Source of the DNA: Paenibacillus macerans
GTDB taxonomy: Bacteria; Bacillota; Bacilli; Paenibacillales; Paenibacillaceae
Assembly (NCBI RefSeq): GCF_023715465.1
Contig: NZ_JAMBOE010000009.1
Location: 204,812-268,811 of the forward strand
Length of the DNA stretch: 64,000 bases
Reading direction: 5' to 3'
In this document: piece after piece, positions 35,344 through 42,885 of the stretch
How positions within the stretch are numbered: position 1 is the stretch's first letter
How the letters are laid out: every line of letters begins with the position of its first letter
Program-made: the position numbers and the translations under genes
Notes under the pieces: generated by a model
The model's database searches: none
Seen by the model: the letters and a program-made list of their open reading frames with translations, nothing else
What the model was told of the DNA's origin: nothing

Positions 35344-35525
35344 TAAGGGACACCAGAGCCGTTATTTGCGGAAAAACGGAGATTTGCAAAATGCAACGGA
35401 CACAGATGCTCTTATTTACCTCAAATCGTCCTGGATGAACAGGTTTGGAGCGAAATAGGGCATGTGTGTCCGTTAGTCTGGGAAATACCCGGGAAATGGG
35501 CGGATAAGGTCGCTGGTGTCCGTTA
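35344..35525. repeat. Four-word intergenic element, family D, copy 2
   Basis: 21-bp words at 35344-35364, 35394-35414, 35455-35475 and 35505-35525; centres 50, 61 and 50 bp apart. It is closely homologous to the copy at 10.24 kb, including spacers and flanks; the shared region runs from about 35275 to 35562. Confidence 0.88.
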
Positions 35526-35627
35526 GAGCAACGTCCACTGGATGTAGACTACAGATTGGAAAGGGCCGAGGTACCCGGCGCTATACTGTTCATGAAAGAA
35601 GGGGAAGGCTCTCGGAGTAGAGCCGAA

Positions 35628-35667
35628 GAGGGAATGGGTATGGGGTGAACCCCCATACTCATCCCTC
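35628..35667. other. Long perfect-like hairpin upstream of the sugar ABC operon
   Basis: GAGGGAATGGGTATGGGG pairs almost completely with CCCCATACTCATCCCTC around a short loop. No T-run follows, so it is not a standard terminator. A smaller GACGCC/GGCGTTT hairpin follows at about 35703-35718. The 35526-35849 gap otherwise holds only the cre/promoter area. Confidence 0.5.
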
Positions 35668-35792
35668 CAATCGCTCCAAAGTAGAAGTCAGAGCCATTAA
35701 AGGACGCCGTCAGGCGTTTCTCTTAGCTGGTGCGGGAGTCCCACATCCGAAATTTTTCACCCCTCATGCCGCGAATCGTCACCTTCCTAAAT

Positions 35793-35806
35793 TGATAGCG
35801 CTAACA
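35793..35806 (+). promoter_or_regulatory. cre-like operator upstream of the sugar ABC transporter
   Basis: TGATAGCGCTAACA matches the cre consensus at all but one position (position 4). It lies just upstream of TACAAT (35808-35813), a likely -10, so CcpA or a LacI-type repressor could block this promoter. Confidence 0.55.
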
Positions 35807-35849
35807 TTACAATGGGATTGACTATAAATCGAGGGGGGAATTACCGGAT

Positions 35850-37184
35850 ATGAAAAAGAGACTGACCCAGAAATGGATCGCTATGATTTGCGGCGCCGCG
35901 ATGCTGGCGCTTCTGCTGGCCGGGTGCGGCGGAGGGAGCGAAACCGCCGGCAGCGGCGGCGGGAATGGCGGGGAGAAGGTGAGCATCTCCATCTGGCATA
36001 ACTGGACCGGGCAGGACGCCAAGGCGGTGGCGATGCGGAAAATCATCGAAGATTTCCGGGCGCAAAACCCGGATATCGAGGTGGTCGACGAAGGGTTGCC
36101 GACCGATGGGCTGAAAACCCGGCTGCGCACGGTGGCGGCGGCCGACGAAATGCCCGACTTGTTCGTGATGTGGCCGGACGCGATGACGAAGGAGTTTGTC
36201 AAAGGCGATCTGCTGCAACCGATCGATGACGAATTGAACGCCAATCCTGACTGGAAAAACGGCTTCATCCCGAACGCCTTGGACGGTTACACCGTGGACG
36301 GCAAGACCTACTCCGTACCGATGAACCTGGCGCCGAGCTCTTTTATTTTTTACAATGATGGGCTGTTCAAAAAATACAACGTCAAAGTGCCGGAAACGTG
36401 GGAGGAGCTGGAGGCGGCGGTCCAGACGTTCAACGACAACGGCGTGATTCCGATCGCGCTGGGCAACAAAGCGAACTGGGTGGCGCAGTCGACGTTTTTC
36501 AGCACAGTGGCTGACCGGATTACGGGGACGGATTGGTTCCTGAAAGCGGTGGAGCAGGATGGGGCCAAGTTTACCGATCCTGAATTTATCGAGGCGCTTA
36601 AAACATTCCAGAAGCTCGGCGAAATCAACGCGTTCCAGGAAGGCTTCAACAGCCTGGACGAAACGCAGATGATGCAGTTGTACTTCCAGGGCAACGCAGC
36701 GATGGTCGTCAACGGCGGCTGGGCACTGGCCAACCTGGTCAACAACGCGCCGCCGGAGGTGCTGGACAACACGCATATCACGATCGTTCCGGCGATTGCG
36801 GGCGGCAAAGGCGATCCTGCTACGACCTCCGGCGTCGTGGGAACGGGCCTTGGCGTCAGCAAGAAGCTGGATGGCGGCAAAAAGGAAGCGGCGATGAAGC
36901 TGTTTTACGCGCTGGCCGGGCCGGACGGGCAAAAGGCGACGCTGGACAGCAGCACTCTGGTCAGCTACAACATCGAGCTGGACAAGAGCAAAGCCCATCC
37001 GCTGTTCGTGGAGCTGTACGACTTGGTGCAGGGTATCAAAATTGTGCCGGTCTATGATTCCAAGCTTGGCTCGGCCACGGTCGAAGTGGTCAACAACGGG
37101 CTGCAGGAGCTGCTGATGGGCGGCAAACCGGAGGATATCGCCCGTAAAATCCAGGACACGCAGGCTGCTGTAGCGGCGAACTAA
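35850..37184 (+). CDS. Carbohydrate ABC transporter substrate-binding lipoprotein
   Basis: A 444-residue CUT1-family solute-binding protein. The lipobox is LLLAGCGGG (Cys about 26), so it is attached to the outer face of the membrane. Typical features are ISIWHNWTGQD, ADEMPDLFVMWPDAMTKEF, GKTYSVPMNLAPSSFIFYNDGLFKKY and AAMVVNGGWAL. With two permeases and a beta-mannosidase in the same locus it probably binds a manno- or mixed beta-linked oligosaccharide. The ATPase is not encoded here, as usual for CUT1 systems sharing MsmX. Confidence 0.92.
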   Translation: MKKRLTQKWIAMICGAAMLALLLAGCGGGSETAGSGGGNGGEKVSISIWHNWTGQDAKAVAMRKIIEDFRAQNPDIEVVDEGLPTDGLKTRLRTVAAADEMPDLFVMWPDAMTKEFVKGDLLQPIDDELNANPDWKNGFIPNALDGYTVDGKTYSVPMNLAPSSFIFYNDGLFKKYNVKVPETWEELEAAVQTFNDNGVIPIALGNKANWVAQSTFFSTVADRITGTDWFLKAVEQDGAKFTDPEFIEALKTFQKLGEINAFQEGFNSLDETQMMQLYFQGNAAMVVNGGWALANLVNNAPPEVLDNTHITIVPAIAGGKGDPATTSGVVGTGLGVSKKLDGGKKEAAMKLFYALAGPDGQKATLDSSTLVSYNIELDKSKAHPLFVELYDLVQGIKIVPVYDSKLGSATVEVVNNGLQELLMGGKPEDIARKIQDTQAAVAAN

Positions 37185-37190
37185 ACTTAG

Positions 37191-37220
37191 ACCCCTTCCC
37201 CTTGAGGGGAGGGGTTATTT
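37191..37220 (+). terminator. Hairpin between binding-protein and permease genes
   Basis: ACCCCTTCCCC pairs with GGGGAGGGGT around TTGA, with one bulged base, followed by TATTTTAA. It is probably a partial terminator that lowers permease expression relative to the binding protein. Confidence 0.65.
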
Positions 37221-37244
37221 TAATCAAGGGGGAAGTGAGAGCTT

Positions 37245-38123
37245 ATGAATGCGCTGCGCAGCAGGCGTTTTATCTTCACGGGCCTGGCGCCCGCCGTGAT
37301 TCTTTATGCGCTGTTCGTGTTTGTGCCGGTCGTCTGGTCGGCATATTACGGCTTTTTTAACTGGTCGGGCATCGGTGAGGCGAAGTACAACGGGCTGAGC
37401 AATTATGCGGAAATTTTACGGGACCCCGTGTTTTGGCGGGCGCTGAAAAACAACATTATTTTCGTGCTTGCTTCGGTGTTCGGGCAAATCCCGCTGGCGC
37501 TGGCGTTGGCGGTGTTGCTGCATAAGGAGAGCGGGGTGCAGCGGTTCCTTCGCTCGGCCGTTTTTTTGCCGATGGTGCTTTCGACGGTGGTGATCGGGAT
37601 GATCTGGCAGTACATTTACCATCCGCAAATCGGGATTCTTAATTTTTTGCTGGATGCGCTTGGGCTGGAGAGCTGGAAGCTGCAGTGGCTGTCGGATGGA
37701 AATATCGCCATCTATTCGCTGCTGCCGCCGCTGGTCTGGAGTTATGTGGGCCTGTATTTGATCATCTTCATATCCGCGTTGCAAAATATCCCCGGGGAAA
37801 TCCACGACGCGGCCAAAATCGACGGGGTGTCCGGGGTGCGCAAACTGTGGGCCATTTCGCTGCCGATGATCAAAAATACGGTCCAGGTCGCGGTCGTCCT
37901 GTGCATTTCCGGGAGCCTGAAGTCGTTTGACCTTGTGTACATCATGACGAAAGGCGGGCCGGCTCACGCTACCGAACTGCTGGCGACGTATATGTACAAC
38001 TCGACGTTTTCGACCTACCGCTACGGCTTCGGCAGCGCGATTTCGACGACGATTATGGTGATCAGTTTGCTGCTGATCGGAACGAGCCAATGGCTGACGA
38101 GCCGCAAGAAAAGCACGGCGTGA
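37245..38123 (+). CDS. Sugar ABC transporter permease (UgpA/MsmF-type)
   Basis: A 292-residue permease with six helices. The EAA loop is EIHDAAKIDGVSGVRKLWAISLPMIKNT. The N-terminus RRFIFTGLAPAVILYALFVFVPVVWSAYYGFFNW is typical of the first CUT1 permease. It forms the channel with the next gene's product; spacing is 19 bp. Confidence 0.92.
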   Translation: MNALRSRRFIFTGLAPAVILYALFVFVPVVWSAYYGFFNWSGIGEAKYNGLSNYAEILRDPVFWRALKNNIIFVLASVFGQIPLALALAVLLHKESGVQRFLRSAVFLPMVLSTVVIGMIWQYIYHPQIGILNFLLDALGLESWKLQWLSDGNIAIYSLLPPLVWSYVGLYLIIFISALQNIPGEIHDAAKIDGVSGVRKLWAISLPMIKNTVQVAVVLCISGSLKSFDLVYIMTKGGPAHATELLATYMYNSTFSTYRYGFGSAISTTIMVISLLLIGTSQWLTSRKKSTA

Positions 38124-38142
38124 AAGGAGGGGGGATTCAAGA

Positions 38143-39021
38143 ATGAACACGACGACGCCGATATCCGTAGTGACGCCGCCAAGAGAGGGAAGTGGCGTTC
38201 TGCGAAAAATAAGCAATGGAATTTTATGGACGGGGCTGACGATCTATGGCATTTTAACGTTGTACCCGTTTTTTTGGCTGGTGATCAGCGCCTTTAAAAC
38301 AAATGCGGATTTTTATGCCCGCCCCTTCGGGCTGCCTGAGGTGTGGCGCGGGGACAATTTCGTCCGGGCGTGGGAAAGCTCGCGGCTGGGAGCGGCCTTC
38401 GGCAATTCGCTGGTGGTGTCGGCCGGCTCGCTGGCGCTTACGCTGTTTATCGCGGCGTTGACGTCCTTTGTGCTGGCCCGCTTTCAGTTTCGCTGGAAGG
38501 GCGGGGTGTTCGCCTTTTTTGTGGTCGGCATGCTTATTCCGATTCACAGCACGCTGGTGCCGCTGTTTATCCTGATGAAGCAAATGTCGTTGCTGAACAC
38601 GTATTGGGCGTTGATATTGCCCTATACCGCTTTTGCGCTGCCGACGGCGATTTTTGTGTTGACGGCGTATTTGACAAGCGTGCCGCGCGAGCTGGAGGAG
38701 GCCGCGTTTATCGACGGGACCGGGCTGTGGGGCTTGTTTTTCCGCATCATGCTGCCGATGTCGGCTCCGGCGCTGGCCACGGTTACGATCATTAGTTTTC
38801 TGCACGCCTGGAACGATTTCTCGTTCGCCCTTGTGTTTATCAACAAAACGGCGCTCAAAACGCTGCCGCTCGCCATCGCCAACTTCGCCGACGGCTACCA
38901 GACCGATTACGGCCTGACGCTGGCGGCAATGACGCTGTCCGTCCTGCCGACGATCGCGCTTTATTTGCTGTTCCAGGAACAGATGATGAAGGGGATGACC
39001 GCCGGTGCGGTGAAAGGATAG
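38143..39021 (+). CDS. Sugar ABC transporter permease (UgpE/MsmG-type)
   Basis: A 292-residue second permease. A soluble N-terminal 30 residues precede YGILTLYPFFWLVISAFKTNADFY. The EAA loop is ELEEAAFIDGTGLWGLFFRIMLPMSAPAL, and the tail LFQEQMMKGMTAGAVKG is a standard CUT1 ending. A strong AAAGGAGGGG site precedes the ATG. It is the last gene before element E2 and the two-component pair. Confidence 0.92.
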   Translation: MNTTTPISVVTPPREGSGVLRKISNGILWTGLTIYGILTLYPFFWLVISAFKTNADFYARPFGLPEVWRGDNFVRAWESSRLGAAFGNSLVVSAGSLALTLFIAALTSFVLARFQFRWKGGVFAFFVVGMLIPIHSTLVPLFILMKQMSLLNTYWALILPYTAFALPTAIFVLTAYLTSVPRELEEAAFIDGTGLWGLFFRIMLPMSAPALATVTIISFLHAWNDFSFALVFINKTALKTLPLAIANFADGYQTDYGLTLAAMTLSVLPTIALYLLFQEQMMKGMTAGAVKG

Positions 39022-39195
39022 GAGGCAGGGGAGCGCGGGGCTTGGTGCGGTAAGGCGTGTACGGGGGGCTGATGCTGAAGGTTGCGGGAACCAGCGTTGC
39101 ATTAACTCTTGCACAAGACGATTAGTGGTCCTGGTACTATTGAGATTTTCCGCAAAACGTTGGTTTTCGAGTGGATCATGCGCTCGCCGGAAATG

Positions 39196-39377
39196 TAACG
39201 GATGTGACAGCCGCTATTTGGCGAAAAAAGGCATGTTCTAAATTCTAACGGTTGCCAGCGCCGTTATTGTCTTAATCTGGGCTCAAATAGCCGGATTTAA
39301 GCGAAATAAGCGCCATGGCATCCGTTAGAAATTGAAATCGGTGTTGCTGGAGCAAATAGCGATTGTGGCAACCGTTA
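39196..39377. repeat. Four-word intergenic element, family E, copy 2
   Basis: 21-bp words at 39196-39216, 39246-39266, 39307-39327 and 39357-39377; centres 50, 61 and 50 bp apart. Words 1 and 2 carry TAACGG and CCGTTA/CCGCTA; 3 and 4 are inverted. It lies between the permease and kinase genes and ends 40 bp before the kinase start, so it may overlap that gene's promoter region. Confidence 0.88.
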
Positions 39378-39417
39378 GAATGTTTTTCATATCACCTTAG
39401 AGAAGGGAGGGGCTGCG

Positions 39418-41274
39418 GTGCGCGGCTGGCTGACTTCATCGCTGCAGCGGCGGCTGTCGGTGGTGATCGCGGGATCCATGATCGTGCCGATGCTGGCGCT
39501 GGGCCTGTTTGCCTTTCTGATCTCCTCCAACATCACCGAGGAAAAAACCAAGCTGACGGGCAGCGACATGCTAAAGCAAATGGACGCCAACCTGCGGTTT
39601 ATGCTGGAGGACATCGAAACGCTGTCGATCTTCCTGATCGGGGAGCGCGATTTGCAGGTTTACCTCAGCAGAGACGAGGATGTGGAAGCCGAACGGACGG
39701 CGCTCGTCGGGCGGATGACCAATCTGGCCGCTTCTAAGCATTATATCGCCAATATCGCCGTTTACCCGGAGCGGTTTGACGCTGGTTTGTCCACGGCGAC
39801 GTGGTATGAAAGCGAGCTTCCGGCGGCTGCCAAGGAAGCCATCGCCGCCGGGGGAAAAAGCTGGTCGGACGTTTACCGGATTCGCGATTATGCCGGGGAT
39901 ACGCAGGTCATCACCTTGTTTCGGCCGATCCGCAGCATCTACGATTTCCGCCATCTCGGCTGGCTGGCGATCAGCCTGGATGAGCGGGAAGTATCGCGGA
40001 ATTGGAGTGCGCCGGATTTCGGCCAGGGGGCGGGCAGGATTGAACTGATCAGCGCGGAGGGGACGATTCTCTCCTCCGCCGACAGGTCGCGGCTGGGTCG
40101 GCCGTTGGCTGCCTATGCGCCCGGCCTGCTCGCGCTGTTGACGGAAGACGCCGGCCGGCAGCAGACCGGGAGCGGCAGCGTCATATACGGCGAAGGCGGC
40201 GGGAAGTCGACCGTCCTCTACCGCCGGGAGCCGCTTACCGGCTGGATTTTGCTCGGGACGGTGCCGTATGAGCAATACCGCGCCGAAAACCGCTACATCC
40301 TGACGCTGACGGCCGCCGTTGTAGGGGTGTCCGTCGTGGTCTGCGCCACGCTGATCTGGCTGACGGTGCGCCGGATCACGCTGCCGCTGCGCGTTTTGAC
40401 CCGCCATCTGTCGCGGATCGATCCGGAGCGGCCGCTGCCGCGTTTTCCGGCCACCACGGACGATGAGATCGGCCGGCTCGGACGGAGCTACAACATGCTC
40501 GGCGCGCATATCGAACGGCTCAAGCAGGAGGTCATCCGCGGCGAGGCGCGCAAAAAAGAGGCCGATCTGCGGGCGCTGCAGGCGCAGATCAACCCGCATT
40601 TTCTGTACAACACCTTGTCCTCAATCCATTGGATCGCCCTGATGGCGGACGAGAAGCGGATAGCCGAGATGGTCGAGGGGCTTAGCGATTTTTTGCGGAT
40701 CAGCCTGAATCAGGGCAAGGAGTACTGCCCGGTGGAGCAGGAGCTGGCGCATATCCGGAATTACGCGCGGGTGCAGGCGATCCGTTTTCCGGGCAAATTT
40801 ACCGTCGACTATATTGTGGACGAAGGGCTGCTGGACAAATGGATGCTGAAGCTGCTGCTCCAGCCTTTGGTGGAAAATGCGCTGATCCACGGCATCCAGA
40901 AACGCGAAGGTCCCGGAACGATCACCGTTCTGATCCAGCCGGAAGGAAGGCGGATGAAGGTGGCGGTCCTGGATGACGGGCCTGGCATGACCCCGGAGCG
41001 GCTGGCCGAGGTGCGCCGGATGCTGGAGCGGAGGACTCTGGGGGAAGCTGGTTACGATGGGGGGCAGAGCATTAGGAGTGAGGCTGATCCTGGTCCCGCT
41101 GCCGTGCGTGAGACTCCAGGAGAGGCCGTCCCCAGTACCGGATACGGGCTTGGCAATGTGCACGAAAGGCTGCTGCTGCATTACGGCCGGGACTCGGGGC
41201 TGGAAGTGGATAGCAGGGAAGGTGAAGGGACGGAGGTTGCTTTTTCGATTCCGATCATGGAGGTATCGCCATGA
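39418..41274 (+). CDS. Sensor histidine kinase, YesM type
   Basis: It starts GTG at 39418 behind GGGAGGGG; 618 residues. One helix at about 15-37, a large extracellular Cache-like sensor (about 40-290), a second helix (about 293-318) and a HAMP domain (RRITLPLRVLTRHL). The His_kinase H-box is ADLRALQAQINPHFLYNT, the N-box LLLQPLVENALIHG, and the G-box LDDGPGM. Such kinases sense extracellular sugars, often with the binding protein. Its stop overlaps the regulator's ATG. Confidence 0.92.
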   Translation: MRGWLTSSLQRRLSVVIAGSMIVPMLALGLFAFLISSNITEEKTKLTGSDMLKQMDANLRFMLEDIETLSIFLIGERDLQVYLSRDEDVEAERTALVGRMTNLAASKHYIANIAVYPERFDAGLSTATWYESELPAAAKEAIAAGGKSWSDVYRIRDYAGDTQVITLFRPIRSIYDFRHLGWLAISLDEREVSRNWSAPDFGQGAGRIELISAEGTILSSADRSRLGRPLAAYAPGLLALLTEDAGRQQTGSGSVIYGEGGGKSTVLYRREPLTGWILLGTVPYEQYRAENRYILTLTAAVVGVSVVVCATLIWLTVRRITLPLRVLTRHLSRIDPERPLPRFPATTDDEIGRLGRSYNMLGAHIERLKQEVIRGEARKKEADLRALQAQINPHFLYNTLSSIHWIALMADEKRIAEMVEGLSDFLRISLNQGKEYCPVEQELAHIRNYARVQAIRFPGKFTVDYIVDEGLLDKWMLKLLLQPLVENALIHGIQKREGPGTITVLIQPEGRRMKVAVLDDGPGMTPERLAEVRRMLERRTLGEAGYDGGQSIRSEADPGPAAVRETPGEAVPSTGYGLGNVHERLLLHYGRDSGLEVDSREGEGTEVAFSIPIMEVSP

Positions 41275-42854
41275 AACTGTTGATCGTCGATGACGAGGTC
41301 ATTATCCGGACCGGACTGGCGAGCGTTATCACCTGGAACGAGCTGGGGCTGACGCTGCTGGCTCCGGCGGAATCGGCCGAAGAAGCGCTGCGGCGCATCC
41401 GGGAGGAGAAGCCGGAGATTTTAATGACGGATATCCGCATGAGCGGCAAAAACGGACTCCAACTGGCCGAAGAAGCGAAACGGATGCTGCCCGCGCTTGA
41501 GGTTATCATCTTGTCTGGTTACGGGGATTTTGCCTATACCCAGCAAGCGATCCGCCAAGGGGTCGGCGACTATTTGCTCAAAACGAGCAAGCCGGAGGAG
41601 ATCATCAAGACGGTGCTGCAGGCCAAGCAGCGGATCGCGGAGCGCCGCGCCGAAGATTCGCGGGCAATGCGGCTGGCCCGCGAGGAGCGGCAGCGGCTGC
41701 TGCTTAAGTGGATCGTCGAGGGCGAGCCGTTAGCCGGAGACGCGTTTGCCGCAGGCTTGGCTGAAGCCGGAGGAAGTGGGCCGGCGAAACAGCCGGACCG
41801 CTGGCAGGCGCTGCTTCTGTGCGCCGGCGGCTGGGGGGCGGATGGAGCGGCCGGCGGGCTGCTCCGGTTTGCCGTGCAGAACATGCTGGAGGATTTGATC
41901 CCCAGCGCCGCAGTGCTGATCCACCGGGAATTCATCGTCTGCGCCGTCCCGCTCGCCGCCGGTGAACCTGCCGGGGCCAAGCGGTTTAAAGGCGCCTTCG
42001 AGCGGATCGAAGGCTTGCTCAAGTGCCGGCTGCGGATGGCCGCCGGAGAGGCGGTGGCAGGCGCGGAGCAGGTGCACCGGAGTTACGCCACGGCCGCTGC
42101 CGCGTTCAAATACCATGATTTGCTGGCGGGGACGATGTTCGACTATGCCGATTTGGCGGGGCGAAAAGGCGGAAAAACGGTGCTGACCCAAGAGGAGGAA
42201 AACGCTCTGGGGATGATTTTGCTGGATCATGACCGGATGGCCTTAAAAGCGTGGACGCAGACGCTGGCCGATACGCTGACGGCGGACCCGGAATGCACGC
42301 CTGAATCGTTCCGGGCCTGCCTTCATTCGGCCGCGGCCATCGGGCACCGCTGGCTGGAACGGACGCTCCGCGCTATTGGCCGGGAGGAGAAGGTGCGCAT
42401 CGAGCCTTGGCCGCAGGAGCAGCCGGAAGCCGGGAGGCTGAGGGATGAGCTGTTCCGGCATCTGCTTGGCATTATGAACATGTATCATACGTCGCCCGGG
42501 GCAAGCCAAATCTCCCACGTTCAGCGGGCCAAGGCGTATATGGCATCCTGCCCGGCGGAGGCGCTTAGCTTGCAGCAGGTGGCCGCGTACGTACACCTAC
42601 ACCCCGGCCATCTCAGCGAGCTGTTCAAAAAAGAAACCGGGAGCACGTTCGGCGACTTCGTGACCGGGATACGGATGCGCCGGGCGATGAATCTGCTGGC
42701 GGTGACCCCGGCCAAAGTGAGCGATATCGCCGCGATGACCGGGTATGAGGACGTGAAATATTTCAGCCGCCTGTTCAGAAAGCATACGGGAAAAACGCCC
42801 AGCGAGTTCCGCGAGGAGGCGCTGGACGGCGGTTTGCTGTATGGGGAAGCATAA
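41271..42854 (+). CDS. AraC-type response regulator, YesN type
   Basis: A 527-residue regulator. The receiver domain has acidic D7/D8 (LLIVDDEV), phospho-acceptor D54 in LMTDIRMSGK, and the conserved Lys in LLKTSKP. A middle region of about 270 residues is unassigned. Two AraC helix-turn-helix units are at the end (SLQQVAAYVHLHPGHLSELF and KVSDIAAMTGYEDVKYFSRLF). With its kinase it likely activates the ABC transporter and mannosidase genes. Confidence 0.93.
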   Translation: MKLLIVDDEVIIRTGLASVITWNELGLTLLAPAESAEEALRRIREEKPEILMTDIRMSGKNGLQLAEEAKRMLPALEVIILSGYGDFAYTQQAIRQGVGDYLLKTSKPEEIIKTVLQAKQRIAERRAEDSRAMRLAREERQRLLLKWIVEGEPLAGDAFAAGLAEAGGSGPAKQPDRWQALLLCAGGWGADGAAGGLLRFAVQNMLEDLIPSAAVLIHREFIVCAVPLAAGEPAGAKRFKGAFERIEGLLKCRLRMAAGEAVAGAEQVHRSYATAAAAFKYHDLLAGTMFDYADLAGRKGGKTVLTQEEENALGMILLDHDRMALKAWTQTLADTLTADPECTPESFRACLHSAAAIGHRWLERTLRAIGREEKVRIEPWPQEQPEAGRLRDELFRHLLGIMNMYHTSPGASQISHVQRAKAYMASCPAEALSLQQVAAYVHLHPGHLSELFKKETGSTFGDFVTGIRMRRAMNLLAVTPAKVSDIAAMTGYEDVKYFSRLFRKHTGKTPSEFREEALDGGLLYGEA

Positions 42855-42885
42855 ACCAAATTTTTTCGGGAAGTAGGGAAGCAGC

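Noticed and set aside
35570..35760. T-box or tRNA-like leader before the sugar operon
   Set aside because: No T-box AGGGTGGNACCGCG motif or cloverleaf; only isolated hairpins.
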